64,000 nucleotides of DNA from Oscillatoria nigro-viridis PCC 7112. Its GTDB lineage: Bacteria; Cyanobacteriota; Cyanobacteriia; Cyanobacteriales; Microcoleaceae. Location: assembly GCF_000317475.1 (NCBI RefSeq), contig NC_019729.1, positions 3,672,501 to 3,736,500 on the forward strand, in the 5' to 3' direction. Both the position numbers and the translations under genes were made by a program. A model generated the notes under the pieces. The model was not told the origin of the DNA, ran no database searches, and worked only from the letters and a program-made list of their open reading frames with translations. Positions 55,090 to 63,513 of the stretch are shown here, in pieces (the stretch's first letter is position 1; each line of letters starts with the position of its first letter).

Positions 55090-55230
55090 TTCAAGTTTCC
55101 GTTTGTGGTTTCTGTATGGTCGATTCCAGCAGGTTTTGGGCTATCTTTTACCGTCGGGTTGTTAGCTGGAGTATTGCCGGCTCGGAATGCCGCTCGCTTA
55201 GATCCGATCGCAGCCTTGCGGAATGATTGA
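55090..55230 (+). pseudogene. Remnant of a MacB/FtsX-type ABC transporter permease
   Basis: A 46-residue C-terminal piece, FKFPFVVSVWSIPAGFGLSF then TVGLLAGVLPARNAARLDPIAALRND, ending at a normal stop. This is the last membrane span and end signature of MacB-family permeases. The rest of the protein (an N-terminal periplasmic domain and earlier spans) is absent; the sequence before it is unrelated. It is the scar of a deleted gene, just upstream of the Mrp operon. Confidence 0.85.
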
Positions 55231-55597
55231 ACTTAGTGATGTTCGCCCCCGTTAAATTGAACAGTCCTGGACGCAAGTATCACAATTATAGTCCTGGACG
55301 CACGAGTGGTCTGATACCGCTTTTGATGGAAGATCAGACTTCGTTGTCGTAACGCGACTTAGAAAAAAATTACGTTAAAAATCGCTGCAAACAAAGACAG
55401 GTAAAGGGTTTGAGGTTGAATAGGGTTCTATCCAGAACTGACAAGGATTTCAGTTCTGACAGGGCATCAAACTCTTTTCCTTACCTAGAGTGCGTTTCAG
55501 CTAGTTTAGGGGCGAGAAAATTTCTAAGTTCCATTAGAAATAATATACGTCTCTTCAAATATAATAACAAAAACCCCTTATCCAACAGGCAATTTCC
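55231..55597. other. 367-bp gene-free stretch before the Mrp operon
   Basis: Holds two copies of AGTCCTGGACGCA (about 55262 and 55291), and AT-rich sequence near the operon. No gene supported. Likely carries the Mrp operon promoter. Confidence 0.5.
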
Positions 55598-55933
55598 ATG
55601 TTAGAAGCATTGGTATTGGCGACAGTATTTTGCGGATTTTTTGGTATCATCTTTAAAAAGAACCTGATCATGAAAATCGTCTGTATGGATGTCATGAGTA
55701 CAGGGGTTATAGCCTATTACGTGGTGGTGGCATCGCGAGAAGGCTGGCTGACACCAATTATTTCAAAGGGGAAAAATGTCGCTTACGCCGATCCGGTTCC
55801 CCAGGCGGTGATCTTAACGGCGATCGTGATCGGCTTTTCGATTCAGGCTTTAATGCTGGTCAGTGTGATGAAGCTGGCACGAGATAATCCGACATTAGAA
55901 AGTAACGAAATCGAGATGAATAATACCCCATGA
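55598..55933 (+). CDS. mrpC: Mrp-type Na+/H+ antiporter subunit C
   Basis: 111-residue NuoK-like membrane subunit with three spans (LEALVLATVFCGFFGIIF; IVCMDVMSTGVIAYYVVVAS; AVILTAIVIGFSIQALMLVSVM). The AVILTAIVIGFSIQALML signature is that of MrpC. Starts the operon; the TGA/ATGA overlap with mrpD shows translational coupling. Its role is monovalent cation/proton exchange in the membrane, together with the other subunits. Confidence 0.93.
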   Translation: MLEALVLATVFCGFFGIIFKKNLIMKIVCMDVMSTGVIAYYVVVASREGWLTPIISKGKNVAYADPVPQAVILTAIVIGFSIQALMLVSVMKLARDNPTLESNEIEMNNTP

Positions 55934-57360
55934 ATACCCTGACGCTAGCCTGGATAGGACTCCCGTTTTTTGTCGGGTTTAGTATTTATTTGATTCCGAA
56001 GCTTGACAAGTATCTCGCAATATTCGGAGCGATCGCCTCCGCTGCCTATGCGTTCCTGCTTTTTGCTATGCCGTCAGCGGTGACGCTGGAGTTACTTGAT
56101 AATTTCAGTGTCACGTTGTTGGTCGATCGCTTGAGCGGCTATTTCATCTTAACCAATGCCTTAGTCACAGCAGCGGTGATTATCTACTGTTGGCCCACAG
56201 ATAAGACGGCATTTTTTTATGCACAGATTCTGATGGTACACGGCAGTCTGAATGCGGCCTTTGCCTCTACTGACTTTATCAGTTTATATGTAGGTTTAGA
56301 GGTCAGCGGCATTGCGGCGTTTCTCTTGATTGCCTATCCTCGCACCGATCGCTCGATTTGGGTGGCTTTGCGCTATCTATTTATTAGCAATACGGCAATG
56401 CTGTTTTATCTAGTCGGTGCCGTGCTGGTTTATAAGGCAAGTCATTCGTTTAGTTTTGCCGGCTTGGGTGCAGCGCCCCCAGAGGCGATCGCTCTGATCT
56501 TTATGGGACTCTTGGTTAAGGGAGGTGTGTTTGTATCGGGGTTATGGCTACCGTTAACTCACTCGGAAGCAGAAACGCCTGTGTCGGCTTTGCTGTCAGG
56601 GATTGTGGTCAAAGCGGGGGTATATCCCCTCGTGCGCTGTGCGCTGATGGTGGAGGAGGTGGCACCCATCGTCGAAATCTTTGGCGTCGGAACGGCGCTG
56701 CTGGGCGTGTTCTATGCCGTTTTAGAAAAAGATAGCAAACGGATGTTGGCTTTTCACACGGTTTCGCAGTTGGGCTTTATCCTCGCTGCACCGTCCGTGG
56801 GTGGGTTTTATGCGCTGGCCCACGGTTTGGTCAAATCGTCGCTGTTTCTGATTGCAGGATCGTTACCGAGTCGTAATCTCAAAGAATTGAAACAGAAGCC
56901 GATCGATACCAATATCTGGATTGCCTTAGTCATAGCTAGCTTATCAATCTCTGGCTTTCCCTTGTTGGTTGGCTTTGGGGCAAAGGTGTTGACGGTGAAG
57001 AATTTGGGACCCTGGGAAACGATCGCGATGAATCTCGCAGCAGTCGGAACAGCAATCTCTTTTGCTAAATTCATCTTTCTACCCCGTGGCGGACCAACAA
57101 CAGCCAAACCCGGTTTTTGGCCTGCGGTGTTGCTGTTGCTAGCTGGGCTGATTGCAGCCAATGCTTTTGATTTTCAGGCTTATACGCTGGAAAATATGCT
57201 TAAGGCGATCGCCATCATCGGCGTTGGTTGGTTAGCCTATTTTCTAATTTTTCAACGCACGGCAATCAAACTGCCACGTATGCTTGAAGAATTCGATCAT
57301 TTGGTCGGTTTTATGAGCTTGATTTCGCTCCTACTATTCTGGATGGCATTGCCAACATGA
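55930..57360 (+). CDS. mrpD: Mrp-type antiporter subunit D (proton-conducting)
   Basis: 476-residue NuoL/M/N-like polytopic subunit with about 14 spans and the proton-translocation residues: Glu in YVGLEVSGIAAFLL, Lys in LIFMGLLVKGGVFVSGLWLP, His in LTHSEAETPVSALLSGIVVKAGVYP, and the following ALAHGLVKSSLFLIAGS. Intact. It overlaps mrpC by 4 bp and mrpE by 4 bp. In canonical Mrp a second large subunit, MrpA, is also needed; only this one is present here. Confidence 0.94.
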   Translation: MNTLTLAWIGLPFFVGFSIYLIPKLDKYLAIFGAIASAAYAFLLFAMPSAVTLELLDNFSVTLLVDRLSGYFILTNALVTAAVIIYCWPTDKTAFFYAQILMVHGSLNAAFASTDFISLYVGLEVSGIAAFLLIAYPRTDRSIWVALRYLFISNTAMLFYLVGAVLVYKASHSFSFAGLGAAPPEAIALIFMGLLVKGGVFVSGLWLPLTHSEAETPVSALLSGIVVKAGVYPLVRCALMVEEVAPIVEIFGVGTALLGVFYAVLEKDSKRMLAFHTVSQLGFILAAPSVGGFYALAHGLVKSSLFLIAGSLPSRNLKELKQKPIDTNIWIALVIASLSISGFPLLVGFGAKVLTVKNLGPWETIAMNLAAVGTAISFAKFIFLPRGGPTTAKPGFWPAVLLLLAGLIAANAFDFQAYTLENMLKAIAIIGVGWLAYFLIFQRTAIKLPRMLEEFDHLVGFMSLISLLLFWMALPT

Positions 57361-57740
57361 TTGGACATCTAATATTAAGACTGACGATCTGGTTTCTACT
57401 CACTGCCGATTTTAGTTTGGCAAATATTGCGATCGGCATCATCATTGCTTTCCTGTTGCCGCGCAGCTACGCACCCCCGGAACCTTTGAGGGAATGGTTG
57501 GGGGTGTTGGGTAACATCTTCAGGGCGATTCCGATAGCTTATTTAGAAGCATTTGAACTCATACTCCGTCCCCATAGGCACGAAGATGCGATCGTGGAAA
57601 AAGTGCCAAACCATCGATCGCCCTTGCTGATCTTCCTAGATGTCTTCCTGATCACTTTTACTCCTAAGACGATTGTCGTGAAATATCACGAAGAGGGTTT
57701 TTACGAAGTACACAGGGTGCGGCGGACTTCGAGTAATTAG
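57357..57740 (+). CDS. mrpE: Mrp-type antiporter subunit E
   Basis: 127-residue membrane protein with two or three N-terminal spans and a soluble tail: LTIWFLLTADFSLANIAIGI, the PIAYLEAFELILRPH block, then LITFTPKTIVV and the FYEVHRV end, which are MrpE hallmarks. It overlaps mrpD by 4 bp. A 116-bp gap with an ACCGCAGAGAACGCAGAGAA direct repeat (about 57762-57795) separates it from mrpF, unlike the tight packing elsewhere in the operon. Confidence 0.9.
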   Translation: MIGHLILRLTIWFLLTADFSLANIAIGIIIAFLLPRSYAPPEPLREWLGVLGNIFRAIPIAYLEAFELILRPHRHEDAIVEKVPNHRSPLLIFLDVFLITFTPKTIVVKYHEEGFYEVHRVRRTSSN

Positions 57741-57856
57741 CTGAAGTTTTTTAGGATTTTTTAACCGCAGAGAACGCAGAGAACGCAGAGGAAGAGCGGG
57801 GAGAAATCAGTAATTCCTATTTAGCTAAGTCAGCAAACAATCAGGAGGGTACAGCA

Positions 57857-58120
57857 TTGAACAACTTGAACAACTTGATTCTAATTGCGATGATTCTGGC
57901 TCTGCTCATACCCATGTACGAGGTATGGAAAGATCATGATATCTGGCAGACAATGTTGGCGTTTGCCAGTATTTCGACCAAGGCGGCAATCATCGCTCTC
58001 GTCATATCCGTCTGGCGCGATGATTGGATGATCGGTGTGGTGGCGGCGATTATCCTCAGTGTGGGTAATGCTGGATTGATGTTGTTGGCACATATAATCA
58101 AACGTATCAGTGAAGCATGA
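57857..58120 (+). CDS. mrpF: Mrp-type antiporter subunit F
   Basis: 87-residue membrane protein with three spans, LILIAMILALLIPMYEVWKD, FASISTKAAIIALVISVW and MIGVVAAIILSVGNAGLMLLAHI. The position between mrpE and mrpG and the span pattern fit MrpF. It begins at a TTG, supported by an exact AGGAGG Shine-Dalgarno 9 bp upstream (57842-57847); later ATGs fall inside the first span. A 4-bp overlap joins it to mrpG. Confidence 0.85.
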   Translation: MNNLNNLILIAMILALLIPMYEVWKDHDIWQTMLAFASISTKAAIIALVISVWRDDWMIGVVAAIILSVGNAGLMLLAHIIKRISEA

Positions 58121-58404
58121 TCGTAATAGATGTATTGAGTTATACCTGCATCGGTATAGGGATTTTTTTCTGGTTTTGGGGAACTTCTTACCTACTTGGG
58201 AAGCGATCGGTTTTATATAAACTGCACAGTCTTTCGGTAGCAGATACGCTGGGTTCGATGGCGATCCTCGTCGGATTGCTGCTGAAAATACCCAATAAAT
58301 GGCCCCTGCTGATTCTGGCGATCGTTTGCTTAGCAATCTGGAACACAATGCTGGGATATGTGTTGGCTTATTGTTCCCAAACAGGGAGTGACTATGAACG
58401 ATAA
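58117..58404 (+). CDS. mrpG: Mrp-type antiporter subunit G
   Basis: 95-residue membrane protein with three spans. The GIGIFFWFWGTSYLLGKRSV start, KLHSLSVADTLGSMAILVGLLL and AIVCLAIWNTMLGYVLA blocks are those of MrpG (PhaG/MnhG). It starts within the mrpF stop (4-bp overlap), and its end overlaps the following gene by 11 bp, so translation is coupled through this stretch. Confidence 0.9.
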   Translation: MIVIDVLSYTCIGIGIFFWFWGTSYLLGKRSVLYKLHSLSVADTLGSMAILVGLLLKIPNKWPLLILAIVCLAIWNTMLGYVLAYCSQTGSDYER

Positions 58405-58981
58405 TAGCTACATTTATGTCCTCGTCGCTCTGCTACCCTTAGCTGCTGGTATGGTGGTATTTCAGGTCAATCCATACCACGCATTGCTGCTGCGGGGGGT
58501 ATTGGGAGCGATCGCCGCCTTGGTGTATACAATTTTAGGCGCGGGGGATGTGGGCTTGACCGAAGCCTTGATGGGTACTCTACTCGCGATTACACTTTAT
58601 GCAGTGACGGTGCGTTCATCCCTCGTGCTGCGTCTGGGTGTAATTGAAGAGGGGACAGAGGGCGATGCTATACCAGACGGCAAAACCGCAGGTCATTTTA
58701 AGCAACTGATAGATGACATCCGCACAGTTTTTCAGAAACGCCATATGCGCCTGGAACTGGTTCCCTATGCGACTACACAGGCATTGGAGCGGGCGTTGCT
58801 CGAAAAAGAAGTTCATGCAGCTTGTGCGCCACAAAGCCAATTGGAACAGGGCGGCGAAGCGCAACTTTATAACACCGCAATCAGAGTTCGGCGTGTCTAC
58901 GACATCATGCAAACCGAACTTTCATCACCGGGGACAACCCTAACCTATGTAAATACACCAGACGCAGAGGACAAGCATTGA
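58394..58981 (+). CDS. DUF4040/MbhD-like subunit (C-terminal part of MrpA)
   Basis: 195-residue protein starting at the ATG at 58394 (MNDNSYIYVLVALLPLAA) after GGGAGTG; the frame from 58358 overlaps mrpG and is less likely. The N-terminal 75 residues are three spans with NPYHALLLRGVLGAIAALVYTILGAGDVGLTEALMGTLL, matching the MbhD/DUF4040 domain, which in Mrp systems forms the C-terminus of MrpA. The C-terminal half (FKQLIDDIRTVFQKR...) is soluble, highly charged and of unknown role. It replaces MrpA here. Confidence 0.85.
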   Translation: MNDNSYIYVLVALLPLAAGMVVFQVNPYHALLLRGVLGAIAALVYTILGAGDVGLTEALMGTLLAITLYAVTVRSSLVLRLGVIEEGTEGDAIPDGKTAGHFKQLIDDIRTVFQKRHMRLELVPYATTQALERALLEKEVHAACAPQSQLEQGGEAQLYNTAIRVRRVYDIMQTELSSPGTTLTYVNTPDAEDKH

Positions 58982-59646
58982 TGAAGTGGGTTTACTTTTT
59001 ATCAGGGATAGCGCTGTTTGTCAAAATGCTGCTAATCGCCAATCCAACAATGGACTTATCGCAGCAAAGTTCGATCGTCGAATTGGTTGTTCAAGATAGT
59101 GGAGTACCCAATGCGGTTTCCGGTATCATTTTGCGAAATCGGCTGTACGACACGATCTTTGAAGTCGTGGTATTTACGATCGCCATCTTGGGTGCAAGTT
59201 TTATGCTAGCCAATGAACAGCCGTCCTGCGCCATATATCAGTTTACCGATCAACCATCGATTATTTTGGCGCGATTGGGAGCGACGATTGCCGCGTTGGT
59301 GGGTATCGAACTAGCAATTCGCGGGCATTTAAGTCCAGGCGGTGGTTTTGCGGCGGGTGTAGCGGGGGGAACTGCGATCGGCTTGGTGGCGATTACCTCA
59401 TCACCGCAGTGGATGCAAGAAATCTACAAGCGCTGGCACGCCGCGACTTTGGAGAAGGTTTCGGTACTTGTTTTCATTGTATTGTCCGTTATCACTCTGT
59501 CAGGATATGAGTTACCGCACGGAGAGTTAGGCACACTTTTCAGCGGTGGCATTCTCCCCTTGCTCAATATCCTGGTTGCAGTCAAAGTCGCATTAGGATC
59601 GTGGGCGGTGATGTTGGTGTTTATTCGCTATCGCGGATTGCTATGA
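58981..59646 (+). CDS. mrpB: Mrp-type antiporter subunit B, fused to an MbhE-like segment
   Basis: 221-residue membrane protein with about seven spans. The N-terminal part (VSGIILRNRLYDTIFEVVVFTIAILGASFML) resembles the MbhE end of MrpA; the C-terminal part has the MnhB signatures GHLSPGGGFAAGVAGGTAIG and GGILPLLNILVAVKV. The ATG at 58981 overlaps the preceding TGA by one base. Fusion of MbhE and MnhB in one gene is inferred from these parts. Last gene of the operon; no clear terminator follows. Confidence 0.88.
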   Translation: MKWVYFLSGIALFVKMLLIANPTMDLSQQSSIVELVVQDSGVPNAVSGIILRNRLYDTIFEVVVFTIAILGASFMLANEQPSCAIYQFTDQPSIILARLGATIAALVGIELAIRGHLSPGGGFAAGVAGGTAIGLVAITSSPQWMQEIYKRWHAATLEKVSVLVFIVLSVITLSGYELPHGELGTLFSGGILPLLNILVAVKVALGSWAVMLVFIRYRGLL

Positions 59647-59948
59647 CAAATGTTCCGATCTCAAATCCATTGACATCAAAATTATTCATCTCTCTCAATC
59701 TCTGACTCTGTGTCCTCTGTGTTCTCTGCGGTTTAATCATTAAGCAACAACCGTAAACGATATTTTACGTTTATAAGGCTTACGCACGAGTAGTCAGAAA
59801 CCGGGTTTTTTTGCGAAATACTTCGTTACACCCGTAGAATTTGCCAAAAACCCGGTTTCTTTGCTTTTGATAAGAAGTTCCTGTGTACTCATCTGCGTTT
59901 ATCTGCGTGCATCAGCGGTTAAAAAATCCAAATTTCCAAGATATCAGC
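59647..59948. other. 302-bp gene-free stretch after the Mrp operon
   Basis: Contains a TCTGTGTCCTCTGTGTTCTCTGCGG segment (about 59706-59730) and a CCGGG-type element (59796-59860), plus a CATCTGCGTTTATCTGCGTGCATC repeat (about 59890-59915) that recurs near 60609-60640. No gene. Confidence 0.6.
59796..59860. repeat. CCGGG-bounded inverted-repeat element (copy D)
   Basis: 65 bp, AGAAACCGGGTTTTTTTGCG ... AAAAACCCGGTTTCT. Shares CTTNGTTA, CCCG and ATTTG positions with copies B and C near 28.4-28.6 kb. Confidence 0.8.
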
Positions 59949-60569
59949 TTACACTAAACCAGCTCCCAAAATCTGATTTGCAGTCAGGTTCAAATCAGGA
60001 AAAGTTTGCGACACAATCCGATCGTTATCTCGAAACTTGAGGATTTGATATTCACCATCAACCAAGTTACCGACAGAAATCGTCGGTTGTTTGGGATTGC
60101 CAATAAAATTGCGTCCGCCCAACGCAGCATAATCCACAATCCAATATTCAGGGATACCCATCTCCTCATAATCAGCATATTTCAAATAGTAATCATCGCG
60201 CCAATTGGTTGACACAACCTCAATTACCAAAGGTATCGATGCACCTAAACTAAGGATAGATTGTTTTTGCCACAATGTTTCGTTCGCTAGATTTGCACGA
60301 TTTAGCACCAACAAATCGGGGAAATAACCAGAATCTTTTTCAGGAGGCCTGACTATCGCTTGGTTGGGGATACCGTATGGCAATCCCAAACGATCGATTG
60401 CAGCGGAAACTTTGATTGTAAGAAAGCCTTTAACTTCCTCGTGTTCGCCTACTGGTTGTGCCATCTCAACAATATCTCCATTGTGCAGTTCGTAGCGTAC
60501 CGCCGAATTTTCAGGCAGCCACTCCACAAATTCCTCGAAGTTTACGAGTTTGGGTAAAGCTTGAGTCAT
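59949..60569 (-). CDS. Uma2 family endonuclease-like protein
   Basis: 206-residue Uma2/DUF820 protein, canonical form. Seen are NFEEFVEWLPENSAVRYELHNGDIVEM, the PD-(D/E)XK acidic residues in DSGYFPDLLVLNR and LVIEVVSTNW with Asp/Glu, then DDYYLKYADYEEMGIPEYWIVD with the lysine; the final strand is FPDLNLTANQIL. These copies are abundant in cyanobacteria and are related to nuclease folds, but a cellular role is not known. It starts at 60569 and is the first gene of a minus-strand accessory block. Confidence 0.85.
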   Translation of the reverse strand: MTQALPKLVNFEEFVEWLPENSAVRYELHNGDIVEMAQPVGEHEEVKGFLTIKVSAAIDRLGLPYGIPNQAIVRPPEKDSGYFPDLLVLNRANLANETLWQKQSILSLGASIPLVIEVVSTNWRDDYYLKYADYEEMGIPEYWIVDYAALGGRNFIGNPKQPTISVGNLVDGEYQILKFRDNDRIVSQTFPDLNLTANQILGAGLV

Positions 60570-60619
60570 AGGTTTTCAAAATTACCGATAATATAAATTA
60601 TATCTCTATCCATCTGCGT

Positions 60620-62083
60620 TTATCTGCGTGCATCTGCGGTTACAAATTCCGAATCTGCCAGTATTGCTAGATTCAGACAATTTAAAATGCTGGATTTAAT
60701 CGGGCGCTTTTCATCCCAAAATACAAGTGCTGAATAAAAGTTAATTGCCGTCGGTGAATTCAAAAGCTCAAAAGTTTGACGTGCCACTCTCTCGCTGTCA
60801 AAGCTGAGAAAGTAAACAGTATCATCGAAGATTGCAGGTTTATTAGCTATTTCACCGATTAACCTAAAATCCAATTTTTTATAAAGCCCGCAAATAGCAA
60901 TTTTCCAAGGTTGGAAGCTATAATAGCCTACTCCAAAAATCGAAAATCGAGGGTTATTTTGATAAATTTTGCTTTTACGATTATCTAGATATTGCCCGCA
61001 CTTCTCTAGATAACGTCCGGTGTTAGGAGCTATAGTTTTGATGTTTTCGGTTGATTCACCGATAAATTTTTGAGTAACTAGGATATATCGATCGGTAGCA
61101 TTAATGCGATTTTGAGCAACATCAGATCCTTTAAATAGCGGAAATAGATAAGTTTCCTCAAGCTCGACAGCTTCCCCAAATCCATTGACAAACAAATTAT
61201 CAATTTTCCGAAACTCCATCACATTCGAGCAGTCATGCTTGACGCCAGAGCGCCATTTCGTTCCTGGATTTACAGCATATAAATTACTCAATTTCCTGAA
61301 AGAATCTATATCCTTAACCAGGAGATTGTTGTGATATCCAATTCGGTGACATTCTGAACTTTCTAAACTGCTAAATACATCGCAGAAGTAGTTTCGCGAA
61401 TTATAATCAAATTTGCAGAATAACAGACAAGCATCAACATTTGCCTCAAAATATTTTTTAGCATCTATTGTATAAGTTGCACATTCAGCGAGATTGAGTT
61501 TTTGAGAGTGAAGGTAATTCAATAACTTTCTAGCAGTCGAAGTCTTGCAAAGCATTGCCAGAGTAGCGTCACGATTTTGCAGCCATTGCACCGCCTGAAT
61601 CAGCATCCATTCTGAGATATCGAAGTTACTCTTACCTGTTAGTGCATCTAAGCCAGTGTGCTTTTGAAAATTACTTTTTTTCGGCAAGTTTTCACCGCCA
61701 ATAGTTCCTTGTTGTGAGTTTGTTACCCAAGGAAAGTTCCCAAGAACCAGTACCCTATGATTAAATTGGTTGATTAATGATGTCCAGTCAAAATCAAAAA
61801 AATCTCCGTGCTTAACCTCACATCTTTCATCCTGTAACAATTCATGCTTAGCTATTAATTCTATTAAATAATGTTGATTGATTTCAACTCCGACAATCTT
61901 GCTGGCGGATGGAAAGGAATTTGCTGCAGCTTTAATGAAATTACCTATTCCGCAAGTTGGCTCAATGATGACTTTGGGGTTAACATCAAGTTCTATCAAT
62001 TTCCGGCACACCATCTCGGCTAATTCCAGCGGTGTTTGAAAATCCCCGTATTCTAGTTTGGTTTGGCGATCGTTGAAACTCAT
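60620..62083 (-). CDS. SAM-dependent DNA methyltransferase, N6-adenine-type, NFPW variant
   Basis: 487-residue class I methyltransferase. Motif I EPTCGIGNF (41-49), KIVGVEINQHYL, HGDFFDFDW, then motif IV NFPW (116-119) in LVLGNFPWVTNSQQGTI, where N6-adenine methylases have NPPY. After a catalytic part of about 200 residues comes a long region with no recognised domain, probably the target-recognition part. It resembles methylases of type II systems with a separate nuclease, but no nuclease gene is recognised beside it, so it may be orphan. A VapBC-like pair lies directly upstream. Confidence 0.82.
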   Translation of the reverse strand: MSFNDRQTKLEYGDFQTPLELAEMVCRKLIELDVNPKVIIEPTCGIGNFIKAAANSFPSASKIVGVEINQHYLIELIAKHELLQDERCEVKHGDFFDFDWTSLINQFNHRVLVLGNFPWVTNSQQGTIGGENLPKKSNFQKHTGLDALTGKSNFDISEWMLIQAVQWLQNRDATLAMLCKTSTARKLLNYLHSQKLNLAECATYTIDAKKYFEANVDACLLFCKFDYNSRNYFCDVFSSLESSECHRIGYHNNLLVKDIDSFRKLSNLYAVNPGTKWRSGVKHDCSNVMEFRKIDNLFVNGFGEAVELEETYLFPLFKGSDVAQNRINATDRYILVTQKFIGESTENIKTIAPNTGRYLEKCGQYLDNRKSKIYQNNPRFSIFGVGYYSFQPWKIAICGLYKKLDFRLIGEIANKPAIFDDTVYFLSFDSERVARQTFELLNSPTAINFYSALVFWDEKRPIKSSILNCLNLAILADSEFVTADARR

Positions 62084-62151
62084 CGGTTAGATTTATAAAC
62101 TGCGATCGTCCCTTTATTACCTTAGCTATTTCTCCAATCAGCGCCAGAATC

Positions 62152-62604
62152 TCAACCGAGGATGTTTCGCCATAAATCGGCTGGAGCAAACCTAGAAAGA
62201 TGACCAACATTTGTTGTCGCGATTACAACATCCACAACATCAAGAGTCGTCGCCTGTGCTGCCAAAATCATATCGCTGTCAATCGTCTTATCACCTGCTG
62301 TCGGTTGTCCTTGCTGACGAGCTTGTGCCCAAAACATCGCAGCTTGTCGCATAGCAGCAGTTGTAATGGGTAAATACTCCACCAAGTTAGCTAATTCATC
62401 TAATCTAGCAATACCCCTTACCTTATTTGCCCGCAGCAATTCTCGGCGAACTTCATAATCGGCTATTTCGGGAATAATAACTCGACTATCGGATATAATA
62501 AGTGCTTGCAACCAGCGAGTACAAAGAGTGCTTTCAGGAGATAGCTTTGGATTCGTAACTAAACCAATTGGTCCTGCATCCAGAAAAACGACTCGGCTCA
62601 CCAA
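62152..62604 (-). CDS. vapC: VapC-like PIN-domain ribonuclease (toxin)
   Basis: 150-residue PIN domain with acidic active-site residues: Asp9 in FLDAGPIGL, Glu51 in DYEVRRELL, Asp111 in TIDSDMILAAQ and the ATTNVGHLSRF motif. A metal-dependent endoribonuclease is expected. Its start codon lies inside the preceding antitoxin gene (7-bp overlap), as in VapBC pairs. The RNA target is unknown. Confidence 0.85.
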   Translation of the reverse strand: MVSRVVFLDAGPIGLVTNPKLSPESTLCTRWLQALIISDSRVIIPEIADYEVRRELLRANKVRGIARLDELANLVEYLPITTAAMRQAAMFWAQARQQGQPTAGDKTIDSDMILAAQATTLDVVDVVIATTNVGHLSRFAPADLWRNILG

Positions 62605-62882
62605 GTTACACCTTTTAATTCAATAGGAAATAGCTTGCGTTCAGATAAACGATCTTCGTCAAGAGCATGAATCAGATACTCACCTGTTTCTTGCTGCTCT
62701 TCGGCATCTTCTTCATCCCTCCAAGACTGAAGCAGATTAAGCAATTTTACCTGCTTTTGTTTTCGCAGAATATATTCTCCCAGCAGTTGCAGAGTGTATG
62801 CTTCCGTCGAAAGCCCTTGCTCTTGAGCTCTTTGTGTTAAGTATTGCTCTATTTCTGGTGTCAGAGTGAGGGTGAGTGTCAT
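62598..62882 (-). CDS. vapB: Antitoxin paired with the PIN-domain toxin
   Basis: 94-residue protein; the N-terminal half (LTLTPEIEQYLTQRAQEQGL, STEAYTLQLLGEYIL) is a ribbon-helix-helix-like fold and the C-terminal half (SWRDEEDAEEQQETGEYLIHAL) is acidic, as expected for toxin binding. Its end overlaps the PIN gene by 7 bp. Assignment rests on position and shape, not on a close family match. Confidence 0.75.
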   Translation of the reverse strand: MTLTLTLTPEIEQYLTQRAQEQGLSTEAYTLQLLGEYILRKQKQVKLLNLLQSWRDEEDAEEQQETGEYLIHALDEDRLSERKLFPIELKGVTW

Positions 62883-62951
62883 AGGTGTTTTTATAGCTCT
62901 ACCCTTATACTTTACAACCTACTAGGCTAAGCTGGCGATCGATCTAAAAAG

Positions 62952-63200
62952 CTAAGCTGTAACCATTTCGAGTTTGCGATCGGGCGATGCTGGTTCAAAG
63001 TACAACACCATGATTTGCTCTGGATGCAGCCCGACAGATTCATAAGTCCGTCCGTTGCGATCGCTAAATTCAACTTCAAACGCTGCACCATCAGCCAACA
63101 GTTCAACCACAGTCCCTACTTGTCCGCGCCACAGGTTGTATTCAGGAATATCAACTGTCAAGGCAACAACATCTAGTAATTTAATTGTATTTTTTGCCAC
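62952..63200 (-). CDS. DUF4926 domain-containing protein
   Basis: 82-residue small protein. KLLDVVALTVDIPEYNLWRGQVGTVVELLADGAAFEVEFSDRNGRTY covers an SH3-like barrel typical of DUF4926. This family is often next to DUF6883-type toxins; no such gene is visible here. It lies alone between the VapBC pair and HicB. Confidence 0.8.
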   Translation of the reverse strand: MAKNTIKLLDVVALTVDIPEYNLWRGQVGTVVELLADGAAFEVEFSDRNGRTYESVGLHPEQIMVLYFEPASPDRKLEMVTA

Positions 63201-63285
63201 TTTTATTACCTCCAGGCACTACAAAGGATAGCAGGTTGTTAATCTCGGAATCTCCGAATCATGCTCAATGACTTCAAATATACAT

Positions 63286-63513
63286 TCAAGCAAACAGCAA
63301 GTTTTTTACTAAAGTTTTAGGTGCTGGGAGAGATTTACCATCTGCCTGATATTCTTCAACTAAAAGCTCTAATACCTCCACTGCATTCTGCAAAGCTTCT
63401 TCGTAGGTATCTCCGTGAGTGTGGAACTGCTGAGATGGAAAATCAGGTAAATGAACCAGGTAGCAGTTATCTTCATCCGACCATTGAATAACAATTATAT
63501 AAGGTAATTTCAT
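63286..63513 (-). CDS. hicB: HicB-like antitoxin
   Basis: 75-residue protein with the HicB/UPF0150 fold: IVIQWSDEDNCYLVHLPDFPSQ, HGDTYEEALQNAVEVLELLVEEYQADGKSLP. The last part ends KTLVKNLLFA, with no helix-turn-helix, so it is a short HicB. It overlaps hicA by 4 bp. Confidence 0.88.
   Translation of the reverse strand: MKLPYIIVIQWSDEDNCYLVHLPDFPSQQFHTHGDTYEEALQNAVEVLELLVEEYQADGKSLPAPKTLVKNLLFA

Noticed and set aside
55410..55604. 64-codon frame before mrpC
   Set aside because: No family signature or ribosome-binding site, and it overlaps the mrpC start.
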